A program made the translations under genes and the position numbers. Under the pieces are notes generated by a model that saw only the letters and a program-made list of their open reading frames with translations, did not search any database and had not been told where the DNA came from. From assembly GCF_905171775.1 (NCBI RefSeq), contig NC_053491.1, positions 403,272,838 through 403,336,837 of the forward strand: a stretch of DNA of 64,000 nt. Direction: 5' to 3'. The stretch is from Rana temporaria. Its lineage: Eukaryota > Chordata > Amphibia > Anura > Ranidae. Positions 11,121 through 22,462 of the stretch are shown here, piece by piece. How positions within the stretch are numbered: position 1 is the first letter of the stretch; the number at the start of each line of letters is the position of its first letter.

Positions 11121-12045
11121 CACATTTAATAATCTATTTGTGGGAAAAAAAAGGTTGCCAATTTTGTTTGGGAGCCACGTCGCACGACTGCGCAATTGTC
11201 AGTTAAAGCGACGCCGTGCCGAATCACAAAAACTTGCCCGGTCATTGACCAGAAATATGGTCCGGGCTCAAGTGGTTAAAAATTAACAAAACACAAAAGT
11301 GAGCCCAATTTTTGGGGATAATGTGAAAGATGATGTTACACTGAGTAAATAGATACCTTACATGTCACGCTTTACTATTGGAAACACTCCTGCAATGGGG
11401 CCAAAATGAATTCCGTGAATATCCCCATAGGCGACCTTTTATTTTTTTTTCCAGGTTACCAGTTTATAGTTACAAAGAAGGTCTAGTGGTAAAAGTATTG
11501 CTCTCGCTCTAAGGCACGCGTCAATACCTCACATGTGTGGTTTGAACGATGTTTATATATGTGGGCGGGACTTGCGTAAGTCCCGCCCACATATGTAAAA
11601 ATTATTTTTACTTTTTGCTATAATAAATATCCCCAAAAATATATATTGTAAAAACTAAAAAAACCCTCAGTTTAGGCCGATACGTATTCTACATCTTTTT
11701 GGTTCCAAAAAATCGCAAATAGCGTTTAGTGTTTGGTTTTTGCAAAAGTTATAGCGTCTACAAAATATTTGTTTTTTTTGTTTTAACTAGTTATTGGGGC
11801 GATCAGCGATTTTTATCGGTACTGCGACATTATGGCGGACACATCGAACACTTTTTTGGAACCATTGGCATTTTTCTAGCGATCAGTGCTGTAAAAAATG
11901 CATTGCTTACTCTAAAAATGCCACTGGCAGGGAAGGGGTTAACACTAGGTGCGAGGGAGGGGTTAAATATGTTCCCTGGGTGTGTTCTAACTGTAGGGGG
12001 GGGGGTGGGACTGACATGTGTAAATGACAGATCGCTGTTCATGAA
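11121..12045. repeat. Two abutting TTAA-family fragments
   Basis: 11121-11277 is the right end of the family ('cgcaattgtcagttaaagcgacg', 'tccgggctcaagtggttaa'). 11300-12045 carries interior blocks, including the perfect inverted pair GTGGGCGGGACTTGCG and CGCAAGTCCCGCCCAC at 11560-11595 and the reversed 'gtttaggccgatacgtattctac'. The pieces are in different orientations, so at least two insertions or a rearrangement are needed. Confidence 0.5.
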
Positions 12046-12639
12046 GGGGAACTCCAGACCCCCCCCAAAAAAATAAGGTGGGTTCCCTCCAGGCTCTTAG
12101 GCTTGGTCTGGAACATAAGGGGTTAAACCCGCGCAAAAAAAAATAGCGTGGGGTCCCCCCCAAGATCCAAACCAAGCCATTATCCCAGGCACGCAGTCTG
12201 GTCAGACAGGAATGGGGGTGGGGACGAGCGAGCGCCCCCCTCCCTCCTGAGCCATACCAGACCACATGCCCTCAACATGGGGGAGTGTGTGCTGTGGGGG
12301 AGGGGGGCACTGCCCCCCCACCCCAAAGCACTCTTGTCCCCATGTCGATAGGGACAAGAGCCTCTTCCCGACAACCCTAGCCGTTGGTTGTCGGGGTATG
12401 CGGGCGGAGGGCTTATCAGAATCTGAGAGACCCTTTAATAAAGGGGTCCCCAGATTCCGGCCCCCCACCCTATGTGAATGAGTATGGGGGTACATTGTAC
12501 CCCTACCCATTCACCTGGGGAAAAAAATGGAAAAAAATAATACACCACACATGAATAAATTAATTTATTAGTCAGCCGGGGGTCTTCTGCCGGGGCCCCC
12601 CACCACCACCCCATTAGGCCCCGGGCTTCGCCATCTTCT

Positions 12640-13055
12640 GCCGGAACCCCCTTCACCAGTGAGGCTCCTGCCTTTGGGGGAGGGTCCCGGGCTACTACGA
12701 CGGTTTCTGCGGGGGGGGGGGGGTGCACTGGCACCCCTCCCCCGTCTTCAGCGACGTAATTCACCGGGACCCCCTTCACCAGGGAGGCTCCTGCCTTTGG
12801 GGGAGGGTCCCGGGCTTCCACGACGGTTTCTGCGGGGGGGTGCACTGGCACCCCACCCCCGTCTTCAGCGACGTAATTCACCGGGACCCCCTTCACCAGG
12901 GAGGCTCCTGCCTTTGGGGGAGGGTCCCGGGCTTCCACGACGGTTTCTGCGGGGGGGGTGCACTGGCACCCCACCCCCGTCTTCAGCGACGTAATTCACC
13001 GGGACCCCCTTCACCAGGGAGGCTCCTGCCTTTGGGGGAGGGTCCCGGGCTTGTA
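12640..13055. repeat. 118-bp tandem repeat, about four copies
   Basis: The marker 'gaggctcctgcctttggggg' begins at 12661, 12784, 12901 and 13019, giving spacings of 123, 117 and 118 bp. Length differences come mostly from G-runs. Units also carry 'cttcagcgacgtaattcaccgggaccccc'. The array lies only in the left arm of unit B and creates the long GC-rich open frames there. Confidence 0.85.
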
Positions 13056-13219
13056 CGGTGTCTTCCGCCGGAGGGCGCCACTCTCCGGGCTTCTGCGATG
13101 CCTTCCGCTTCTGCCTGTCTCCTCCGCGGAGCACAGGGCTTGTCTCCGCTGTCTTCTCCCTTCTCTTCCATTCGATGTTGACACGACGAGGTCCGGCGCT
13201 GGAATGCCGTCTGAGCAGT

Positions 13220-13355
13220 GGGCATGGACTTATATAGGGCAATGCCACCATGTGACCTCAACCCATGTGACATCACATTCCCATCATGCCCAGGGAATGT
13301 GATGTCACATGGGTTGAGGTCACATGGTGGCATTGCCCTATATAAGTCCATGCCC
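13220..13355. promoter_or_regulatory. 63-bp perfect stem with TATATA box in each arm
   Basis: 13220-13282 and 13293-13355 are exact reverse complements with a 10-base loop. Each arm holds CCTATATAAG reading outward, so the stem could act as a divergent promoter. On the plus strand the box (13338-13347) is followed by the GA-rich stretch and AATAAA near 13853. Promoter activity is inferred from the TATA boxes and layout only. Confidence 0.5.
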
Positions 13356-14360
13356 GCCGCTGACACGGCATGTCAGCGCGGAACCTCGTCGTGTCAACAT
13401 CCAATGGAAGAGAAGGGAGAGGACAGCGCAGACAAGCCCTGTGCTCCCGGAGGAGACAGGCAGAAGAAGGAAGAGAGAAGAAAGAAGACGGAAGAAAGCC
13501 CTGGCTCCGCGGGGGAGCCAGGCAGAAGAGGGAGCAGAGAAAAGACCGGGGAGTTGGCGCACCCCCGGCAGAAGACCAGGAAGACCGGAACCCTGGCGGA
13601 AGGCACCGGAAAGACCGGGGGATAGGCGCCATCCCCCGGCAGAAGACCCCGAAGTCCGGATGCCCCTCCCTAATGAAAAAGAGCTTAAATGGGGTGGGGG
13701 CATCCGGCGGAAGGCTCCGGAGAGGACCGAGGGATGGCGCCCTCCCCCGGCAGAAATCACCGAAGCCCAGGGTCCCGGCGGAAGATCGGGAGAGAAGAAA
13801 CCCCCCCTTCTAAGAGAGCTAAAGAAGAAAGGGGGGGCTCCGGAGCAGATTAATAAAATATTTTATTCTGTGTGGTGTGTTTTTTTTACTTTACATTTCC
13901 CCCATGTGAATGGGTAGAGGTACGATGTACCCCATACTCATTCACATAGGGTGGGGGGCCGGCATCTGGGGGCCCCCTTATTAAAGGGAGCTCGCAGATT
14001 CCGATTAGCCCCGCCCGCATACCCCGACAACCAATGGCAAGGGTTGTCGGGAAGAGGCTCTTGTCCCTATCGACATGGGGGCAAGAGTGCTGTGGGGTGG
14101 GGGGGCAGTGCCCCCCTCCCCCACAGCACACACTCCCCCATGTTGAGGGCATGCGGTCTGGTACGGCTCAGGAGGGGGGGGGGGCGCTCGCTCGTCCCCT
14201 CCCCCATTCCTGTCCGGGCCAGACTGCATGCTTGGGATGAGGGCTTGGTTTGGATCTGGGGGGGACCCCAGCGCCGAATCGGCGCGGGTTTAACCCCTCA
14301 CGTTCCGGACCAAGCCTAAGAGCCTAATGTAGCCCTGAAGGGGGACCCGCGCCGATTTCA

Positions 14361-14901
14361 AGTTTGAAATTTGGCGCCGAGTTCCCCTTCAGGGTTGAAA
14401 ACAGCTCGGAGATTCCCGTGCGCCGCGTCACGCAGCGCAATCACGGGTACGCCGCTTGGTATTTACCAAGATTTTCACGGCGTACTGACAAGGCGCACGG
14501 GAATCCCTGACTTTTCTCTCTGCGCATGCCCAGTATGCAAATGAACCTCCCGAGGTTCAGGCGCACTGTGCAAGCGTACGGGGATCTGTTTTCAAAAAAC
14601 ACTTTCCCTTTCAATTCGGCCCGCCAAACACTTCAAAACACATGTCACTTCACTTCCCCTGCATCCCCCCACCTCCCCCCCTAATAAACTCCCGCCCAAA
14701 CCCCCGCAATTTACAGTTTAATGTGCCGTGCGCCAGGTCTGTACTGGTGCACAATGCACCCTCTCCTGGGCGCACGGAGCACATTAGTAACTAGGGAAAT
14801 ACACTGCACTAGCAGCGTATTTCTTTAGTAAATGGCCAAACGGCTGCTACTCCTGCTTTTACTCCATGAGTCATGGAGTAAAGGCTTGGTAAATCAGGCC
14901 C
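14361..14901. repeat. Terminal region of the 10.9-kb insertion
   Basis: This stretch is repeated in reverse at 63023-63560 with very few differences. It ends in GGTAAATCAGGCCC. It contains an inverted pair 'acgccgcttggtatttacc' and 'aagattttcacggcgtac' but no coding frame. Confidence 0.7.
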
Positions 14902-15714
14902 TGTGTGTGGCGGAAAACTAATACTGCACATCATACTGAACATATCATCCCCACCATAAAACATGCTGGTGGCAGCATCATGTTGTGGGGATGTTTTTCT
15001 TCAGCATAGACAGGGAAGCTGGTCAGAGTTGATGGGAAGATGGATGTAAAAGACTTGAGACTGGGGCAGAGGTTTACCTTTTAGCAGGACAATGACCCTA
15101 AACATACAGCCACATATGAGCTACAGTGGAATGATTTAGATCGGGGGTCTCCAAACTGTGGCCCAAGGGCCAGATGTGGCCCTTTGCTAGCCTTTATCCG
15201 GCCCTTAGGGCACTGTTCTTCCCACTGACACCAACAATGGGGGATTATTTCTTCCACTGATACCAATCATAGGATACTATTCCTCCTCCTAATAGGGGCA
15301 CTACTCTTCCTCCTATTGACCACCAACCCTGGGGCCAAATTTATTGTCAGTGATGCCCGGTCCGGGTCATTTTCTGTCCACGCTGGCCACAATCTGGCCC
15401 TCCTAAAGTCTGAAGGACAATAAACTGGCCCTTTGTTTTAAAATTTTGGAGACCCTTGGTTTAGATCAAAGGATATTCATGTGTTAGAATGGCCCAGTCA
15501 AAGTCAAAACCTAAATCCAATTGAGAATCTGTGTCAAGACTTGAAAATTGCTGTTCACAGACTCTCTCCATCCAATCTGACAGAGCTTGAACTATTTTTC
15601 AAAGAAGAATGGGCAAAAATGTCACTCTCTAGATGTGCAAAGCTGCTAGAGAGATCCCCAAAAAGACTTGCAGCTGTAATTGCAGTGAAAGGTGGTTTTA
15701 CAAAGTATTGACTC
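14902..15714 (+). pseudogene. Tc1 transposase, C-terminal half (broken)
   Basis: The sequence resumes with the frames for 'VWRKTNTAHHTEHIIPTIKH' type residues and a 'GGSIMLWGCF'-like block, then is interrupted by a hAT MITE at 15142-15458. The last 76 residues are open and contain WPSQSQNLNPIENLCQDLK, which holds the final acidic residue of the DDE motif. The stop is followed by the usual Tc1 3' untranslated sequence. It is the downstream half of the gene starting at 3583. Confidence 0.85.
15142..15458. mobile_element. hAT MITE nested in Tc1
   Basis: It starts CGGGGGTCTCCAAACT and ends ATTTTGGAGACCCTTG, an imperfect inverted pair. Flanks ATTTAGAT (15134-15141) and GTTTAGAT (15459-15466) match at 7 of 8. 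The interior has 'gtggcccaagggccagatgtggccc', typical of this vertebrate hAT group. It interrupts the Tc1 transposase. Confidence 0.85.
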
Positions 15715-16014
15715 ATGGGAGGCTGAATACAAATGCACCCCACACATTTTACATATTTATTTGAAAAAAAAAAATTATTTTATAAATTTCTTTCCCCTTC
15801 ACAACCACTTTGTGTTGGTCTATAACATAAAATCCCAATAAAATACATCTTAGTTTTTGGCTGTAACATGACAAAATGTGGAACATACTTCCTATGTATG
15901 TTTCTTGATCAGTGATTTAGATAGTATTGAGTTCAAAGACAGCCAGGCAGCTTGCAATTTCTACAATAATAGCCTTGTTTTCCTCACCGTTTATGGTATC
16001 AGTGTGATTTCTCA

Positions 16015-16452
16015 TGCCGCGTACAAACGGACGTTTTTTGTGATGAAATAAAACGACAATTTAAAAAACGTAATTTAAAATGATCGTGTGCGGGCTTTAC
16101 GTCGTTTTTTGTCTTCTAAAAAACGACCCAAAAAAATTTCTAACATGCTTCAATTTTTTTATGTAGTTTTTCAAAATGTCGTTTTTTGTGTCATAAAAAA
16201 TGATTGTGTGTGGGCTAAAATGACGTTTTTTAACCCGTGCATGCTCAGAAGCAAGTTATGACGCGAGCTTGAATGGAACAGAGTGCCGTCGTACGTGTTG
16301 TACGTAACCGCGTTTTGCTAGAGCATTTTGAAAAAACTATGGTGTGTAGGCAATGTCGTTTTTTAAAATTAAGTTTGAAAACGTCGGGTTTTATTTCATG
16401 AGAAAAAACAACGTTTTTTTCCAAGACAAAAAACGACCGTGTGTACGCGGCA
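16015..16452. mobile_element. Harbinger-type MITE, TGCCGCGTAC ends
   Basis: It starts TGCCGCGTACAAACG and ends CGTGTGTACGCGGCA, and is flanked by TCA on both sides (16012-16014 and 16453-16455), a 3-bp TNA duplication. The interior is a string of ACGTTTTTT and AAAAAACGT variants that pair across the element. Relatives are at 30625, 38984, 51099 and 52333. Confidence 0.8.
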
Positions 16453-17374
16453 TCAGCCTCGTATGGACTCTTGTTTAAAGAAAATTGATACTTTAGGGAA
16501 AAAAAACAAAATGAACACGAAAAGTATATCTTTTCACATGATTTAAGAAACTCTAGAGGGTTCAGGAGAGCAATAATCTAAGATATATTAGCACAAAAAA
16601 TAAAGTGGATGGTCTGCAAACTGTAAGCATCCGCACTGTAGAAGTTTATATGTCAATACAGTCAGTCGCTGCAGGAGTAAGAAATAAGTCCATGCCCCTG
16701 GCAATATTTGTTCTATGCATGTTACGCATGTTCATCATCATTGACAATCAGACCTTACCACAAATTATAGTGAACCATTGTAGCTCAAGCATTGGAGAGG
16801 AGCCTGAAATTACTTACTTTACTACGTGCCTGGAGCTGAGATATATGTGCTTCAAGATGCTGTTATGTAACCTATCACAAAAAGCAGGTCATTTGTAATG
16901 TGCTATAGCTGTACATTTATATTTTCCAAGGTATAGACATGACAGCCGGACATTTGTCAGTTCTGTGCCTGCCGTTCTGAAGAGCTAAAAAATAAAAAGC
17001 AAAAAAAATAAAACATTCGCTCAAACAAAATGGCCAGTTTAGAATAAGAGGATAATTTATAGTGAATGGCATGGAAAGCAGAACATTGATCATCACTCTG
17101 AAGTAGGGTATTTATGTGTGAAAGTGGCACCATACATTCATAAACCTCAATGGAAATGTGCAAAACTCTACAACAAATAGCACATGTTATGCTATTATGT
17201 CACAGCAGCAATTTGTGAGTGGGTGTTAGTTTTGAGATTTGAGACAATAATTACAGCACTGTGAGAGAGCGAGCACCTCAGCTCCAAAGGTCATTAGCAT
17301 TCAAGTGGGGCTGTGCTTACGGATGTACCAATGTACCAGATGTGCTGTGTGTGTATTATATAACTATAAATATA
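16453..17374. other. No recognised feature
   Basis: Apparently unique AT-rich sequence. The longest plus-strand frame here (97 residues) has no family signature and I do not treat it as a gene. Confidence 0.4.
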
Positions 17375-17389
17375 GATATCTATATCTAT

Positions 17390-17434
<45 letters not shown>
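17375..17434. repeat. TA microsatellite
   Basis: Mostly pure (TA)n from about 17395, preceded by interrupted 'tatagatatctata' units. It directly abuts the MITE at 17435, a common TA-rich target. Confidence 0.9.
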
Positions 17435-17437
<3 letters not shown>

Positions 17438-18144
17438 CCAGATTCATAAACGATGTACGTCGGCGTATCTCCAGATACGCCGCCGTAATTTCAAATGTGT
17501 GCCGTCGTATCTTTACGCCGATTCACAAAGCGAGATACGTCCAAAAACATGGCTTCAGCCATCCGACGTAACTTGCCTACGCCGGCGTATCGTGGGAGCA
17601 TAGATATATAAATATATAAATATGCAAATGAGCTAGATACGCCGATTCACGAACGTACTTGCGCCCGGCGTATTAATATATGCTGTTTACGTAAGGCGTA
17701 TGACTGGCGTAACTTTACCCCTCATAAAGCAGGGGTAAGTCATGTTAAGGTATGGACGTCGGAAACCTTGGAACAACGTCATATTTTACGTCGTTTGCGT
17801 AAGTCGTACGTGAATGGGGATGGGCATAGGTTACGTTCACGTCGACTAAGCATTGAGCCAGCGTAACTTAGGGAGAAAATTCTATGTGATACTGAGCATG
17901 CGCTCGCATGCACCGTTTGTTAGGCGCATTATTTACGTGGGGTCGCGATTCATTTCCATACAACATGCCCCCTACCAGCCTACTTTGAATTAGGCGGGCT
18001 TACGCTGGCAAATTTACACCGCCGGAACTTACGGAGCAAGTGCTTTGTGAATACTGCACTTACCTGTCTAAATTGCGACGGCGTAGCGTAAATAGGATAC
18101 GCTATGCCCGCACAAAGATGCGCCCAGGTACGTGAATCTGGCCC
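17435..18144. mobile_element. Harbinger-type MITE, GGGCCAGATTCA ends
   Basis: A 710-bp element with ends GGGCCAGATTCA and TGAATCTGGCCC. Flanks are ATA and TTA, consistent with a diverged 3-bp duplication. The interior is rich in self-complementary words such as GGCGTATCTCCAGATACGCC and many 'acgt' hexamers. It is the reference full-length copy of the most abundant family here (others at 25498, 28868, 45796, 49623, 51410, 52820 and 54157). Confidence 0.8.
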
Positions 18145-18229
18145 TTAGTGCGTACATGTGGCGATATGTGGCAGATATCTACAGAAGTCTTTGCGCATAG
18201 TACAGTGATGAAACGCTCAGTCACAGTAA

Positions 18230-18597
18230 GGGCTCTTTCACAAGGATGTGTCCGGGTACGGTCTCAGCTTTGCTCAGCAGGGATCGCTCTGTTGATCCTC
18301 GCTGAGCAGGAAGATGACAGCTCCATCTGTGCACACTGTGCAGGGACAGAGCTGTCAGAGCTCTGCTCTCCCCTATGGGGGGATCGGATGACGAAGGACC
18401 ATAGAGTACGTTTTCATCCGATCCAATCCACCGGACGGATGGAAAATAGGGTTTCCATCCATCTGACTTTAGCAGAACGAAGCGGATCGGATGTCAGCGG
18501 ACATGTCACCGCCGACATCCGTTGCTCCATAGACCTGTATGGAGCATCTGTTCAGTTCCTCCTAAAAAACTGACAGGCAGACCATGTGAAAGGGGCC
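18230..18597. mobile_element. Harbinger-type MITE, GGGCTCTTTCACA ends
   Basis: Ends GGGCTCTTTCACA and TGTGAAAGGGGCC with TAA on both sides (18227-18229 and 18598-18600). The interior has 'atccgatccaatccaccggacggatgg' style inverted words. No coding capacity. Confidence 0.8.
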
Positions 18598-18602
18598 TAA
18601 GA

Positions 18603-18931
18603 CATGTGAATGGTGTAAATTTTTGAAAGATTGGCGTACCTCTGTCAATGACGGTCCCGGCCGTGGTGGTTCCCAGCCCACAGCTGTCATTTTGTGAACA
18701 TTCAGTGCGTAGAATGCCTGATCCTGAATAATCGACAAAAAACCTGACATGAATTTGCTAAAAAAAGAGTTTCTCGGAGGTCAGCATTTCCGCACTGATG
18801 AGAAAGTGAAGCAGGCTGCCCTAGAATGGTTTAAGCGTACTGACAAATGATTTTATGCCAAAGCTTTCCAGACATTAGTTAAAAACTGGGATAAGTGTAT
18901 AATTGGAGCAGGGGAGTATCTTGAAAAATAA
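18603..18931 (+). pseudogene. mariner-like transposase remnant
   Basis: Two pieces of a mariner transposase read forward. The first gives EWCKFLKDWRTSVNDGPGRG-like residues, the linker after the helix-turn-helix region. The second, from about 18778, gives GQHFRTDEKVKQAALEWFKR, then an in-frame TGA, then YAKAFQTLVKNWDKCIIGAG and EYLEK with a stop at 18928-18930. This is the usual C-terminus, where such proteins end in 'WdKCi...GdYvEK'. The catalytic middle is deleted. No terminal repeats were found. Confidence 0.75.
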
Positions 18932-19643
18932 ATGCAGGTTCCATTCGAAATTTGTTATTTTATTATATAAAGTCAAAAGTCCCAGTTCGACTTGAACGCT
19001 GCTTGTATATATAAATCGAGAGAAAGAAAGAGAGTAACCCTTTAATGACCATATTACGCTCCTTAGGTATAGTTCCTCTTATAAACAGTCATAAACAGAC
19101 ATGTTAAAAGTGGTTTTAAGTCTCAGACATGAAATATGCACAAAGCATATCCCATAGTGTGTACTTTCATCAATCCAGAGCAGTAAAGCCGACCCTACAT
19201 GGATCTAAATTCAACTGGTTCAGCAGGACCCGACAAATTTCAACCCATTTATGGCCATTCTGATTGTACAGCTGGCAGCACTGATCATTGGATTCTGATG
19301 GCAGGGAAGGCTCCCAATCGGCAGAACACAATAGCACTGTTAGGAGTATTTCCCCATCCACATAAAATGTGTGGATTGGGGAAATCAGATAATTTTTTTT
19401 CATTCAACCCAGTGGTTGAACAAAAAATAACGATGAATTCAGTCTTTTGGACACCGAGTGACTGCAGTCTTCCCTGGGACCAGAGCAGATAAACTGATAT
19501 CTTATGAAGCCCTTTATGTTGCTCCTTTTGCGAGTACATTTTTTTTTACATGTTTTTATTTGAATAAAACTCACTTGCTACGCTTAGAAGGCGCCGCTCT
19601 TTTCTTCTCTTGTTACACTCCACACTTCAGGCTTCTTCTGTGT
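18932..19643. other. No recognised feature
   Basis: No termini or coding frame recognised. The last 100 bases are the left flank of the palindromic insertion and contain 'gaataaaactcacttgctacgc'. Confidence 0.35.
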
Positions 19644-20956
19644 CAATCTCCCCTTATGTAGAATAAGGGGTTAGTCTGCGCTTAGGCTCTAGCCAGGCTA
19701 ATATGTATGACAGTAGATACTAGACAGATGTCTAATCAAATCCAGGAAAACCGATAAATAAAATAATCAGAATAATTGTAATTAAAATATTCAATAATCA
19801 GGCTGCAGCCCCCCAAAAACAAATCCCCATAGGAGATAGTAAAGGACTGGATGAACGTGTGGAGGGGTGGTGGCGCTGCCCTACCTGCAACTGGGCACAG
19901 CAATAATTGTGAACAGTAACCCAAATGGGTGTGAGGTGACGTGTAGTGGTCAGTACAGTAAGTAAACCAGACCTGTATACCGACAAAATATTAGGTGAAA
20001 ATACAATATTAAAAAATTAAAAATTATAACATAAAATGCCCCACCACATATAAATATGTGTTATGGGGTGGGGATATATGCAAATATCACTGGTAGGCTA
20101 TAAACTAGCCTGTGAAGGTTCCAATGTGCTATAAGTAAAACAATAATGCGAATACATATACATGTGACAAAAGAAAAGCATGTAACCAAAATATAAAATT
20201 GTGGTACTTATAAAAAATATATAAAAAATATATATATATTGTAATAGTCCAATAATGTGCTTATATAGAAAAAATATAGTCCAGCAATATGGATGCGGTG
20301 AAAGTACTTTTTACAGCAATACTATGAAAAAAGCCATCCAGGGGGTGATAAAGTCCGTGCTGTGATAGGTGCACCTGTGAAGGTGAGTGCTCAGGTATGC
20401 AGTAGTGGAACTTGCACGCAGTGTTCACGGTGCTCCCCCTTGTGGGTCCCCACTTACCAGAGGCACTAACCCCTGCAGGGGTAAAGTGCAAAGTAGTCAG
20501 CCTCGGACGGCTCAGTGGTCTCCCGTAGTTCCTCAGTTGTACTTGGGACCTCCTAGATGTAGTAGTGGTGTTTTATCCGAATCCAAGGTGGGTAGTTGTT
20601 TTTTTAAAAACCAGCAGCCCTCCGGAGAAAAAAACACACTGACATAGCGTGGTATGTTTGGAATAGGTGCTTGGTTTATTTAGCACTCACAAAAGCATGC
20701 AGGGTATATCAGAAAAATATATAATAAAAAATAATAAAAAATATGAACATAAAAATAGGTTTAGAGCAGGGGTGGTTGCTCAAAGAGATAAAAGTTTTTT
20801 AAAACCAAAAGATATCTGTGGAGCAGCTAACAGCCTGTTAGCATGGCTCCGTCGCTGCACTGGGTATGTCAGGAAGTATCGGCTATCGCCTGGGAGCGGC
20901 GTGCGTTCCACTGATACTCCAGCTAGAACCGGAAGTGCGTGCGTGTCTGCGTGTAT

Positions 20957-20998
20957 CCGCTTTACACGTGTTTCGTCGTAATACGTCTTCAGAAGCGG
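20957..20998 (-). ncRNA. Hammerhead-type ribozyme motif, left arm
   Basis: Mirror copy of the motif at 22463-22504, identical in sequence on the minus strand. Stem I is CCGCTT with AAGCGG, followed by CTGAAGA and GAAA in the expected places. See the right-arm entry for the fold. Confidence 0.6.
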
Positions 20999-22462
20999 GT
21001 GCACGCATCCAGCAGAGGGTGGCCTAAATAATAGGTTTCAATATGCAAACCCCCACCCACTAACAGCGGTAGCCAATCGTATTTTTCATGCGGAATTCCC
21101 ATCGAATTCGATCGTAGTGGAGGTGTAACCTTGGGTTTGTCCTATTTGCATATTTACGCCCTATTATCCTGACTGTGGCCGTATTGTATCATAGCCATAC
21201 TATCCACAGTGTTTATGCGGGTCTGCCATCACCACAGTCAGTATAACTCAATACATATAGAGACAGGCAACCTAATCTGCTACTTGCGCCATTAACTAGC
21301 GATTCTTTACAGAAATCAAAAAACAGATATATAAAACATAATAAAATGTGAGTAAGGTAGTTGAATATTAGGTATCAGTCTTATGTATATTAGAGACACA
21401 GGCGTGAGGTCAATTAACATAAGCCCTGTTTTAAAGGGGTACAGCCAAACTGATCATGGGTAGCTCAGGCCATGGGAGAAAATCTATATATACAATGTGC
21501 TATATTACCAGCACAGATAATTGGGTATGTTTATTAGGGACATGGTAGAACTATCCATCTAGAGATGCATACGTAAAAATCATAAGGGAATGCTAATCCC
21601 AAATGGAGGTAGCCATAAAGGGTTTAATAGCTACAAGTTGATACTAGTTAGAGGTGGCTTCACTTGGGTAAAGGCTAAAATTCCTAGCCTTCTTAGAGAG
21701 GTGTTGTGAAGTTACATCTGGATATTATCTTTGTATTATCCAGATGTAACTTCACAACACCTCTCTAAGAAGGCTAGGAATTTTAGCCTTTACCCAAGTG
21801 AAGCCACCTCTAACTAGTATCAACTTGTAGCTATTAAACCCTTTATGGCTACCTCCATTTGGGATTAGCATTCCCTTATGATTTTTACGTATGCATCTCT
21901 AGATGGATAGTTCTACCATGTCCCTAATAAACATACCCAATTATCTGTGCTGGTAATATAGCACATTGTATATATAGATTTTCTCCCATGGCCTGAGCTA
22001 CCCATGATCAGTTTGGCTGTACCCCTTTAAAACAGGGCTTATGTTAATTGACCTCACGCCTGTGTCTCTAATATACATAAGACTGATACCTAATATTCAA
22101 CTACCTTACTCACATTTTATTATGTTTTATATATCTGTTTTTTGATTTCTGTAAAGAATCGCTAGTTAATGGCGCAAGTAGCAGATTAGGTTGCCTGTCT
22201 CTATATGTATTGAGTTATACTGACTGTGGTGATGGCAGACCCGCATAAACACTGTGGATAGTATGGCTATGATACAATACGGCCACAGTCAGGATAATAG
22301 GGCGTAAATATGCAAATAGGACAAACCCAAGGTTACACCTCCACTACGATCGAATTCGATGGGAATTCCGCATGAAAAATACGATTGGCTACCGCTGTTA
22401 GTGGGTGGGGGTTTGCATATTGAAACCTATTATTTAGGCCACCCTCTGCTGGATGCGTGCAC

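Larger units (their letters stand above)
12050..14360. repeat. Inverted-repeat unit B (hairpin cassette, head to head)
   Basis: Symmetric about 13287. The outer arms (about 12100-12530 and 13890-14330) match and carry the same hairpin module as unit A in diverged form. The inner parts differ: the left side holds four copies of a 118-bp repeat and the right side a GA-rich stretch ending in AATAAAATATTTTATT. The centre is a 63-bp perfect stem. The right arm continues into the terminus of the 10.9-kb insertion. Frames inside are mirrored and short. Confidence 0.75.
4038..14901. mobile_element. 10.9-kb composite insertion in Tc1, GCCTGATTTAC ends
   Basis: The two ends are inverted relatives: GCCTGATTTACTATG at the left and GGTAAATCAGGCCC at the right. 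A second copy of the right end, in opposite orientation, lies at 63023-64000 and starts exactly at GGGCCTGATTTACC, which fixes the terminus. The target duplication is unclear because the junction is TG-rich (TGTG is possible). Inside are two inverted-repeat units, TTAA repeats, a SINE and hAT MITEs. I cannot tell whether it arrived whole or grew by nested insertions. No transposase gene is visible. Confidence 0.55.
3241..15885 (+). mobile_element. Decayed Tc1 element split by a 10.9-kb insertion
   Basis: The left end reads CAGTGCCTTGAAAAAGTA, a classic Tc1 terminus. The left part runs to about 4037 and the right part from about 14902 to 15885. The sequences join in the middle of the transposase ('aaaacactatgtg' to 'tgtggcggaaaac'), so both halves belong to one original copy. 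The right terminal repeat is lost: similarity fades after 'gtaacatgacaaaatgtgg'. A second hAT insertion sits at 15142-15458. The element is inactive. Confidence 0.8.

Noticed and set aside
12435..13917. Several GC-rich open frames of 100-197 residues in unit B
   Set aside because: They follow the 118-bp repeat and the inverted arms, appear on both strands at once and have no family signature.
18148..18573. 141-residue plus-strand frame as a gene
   Set aside because: It lies almost wholly within the MITE at 18230-18597 and has no family features.
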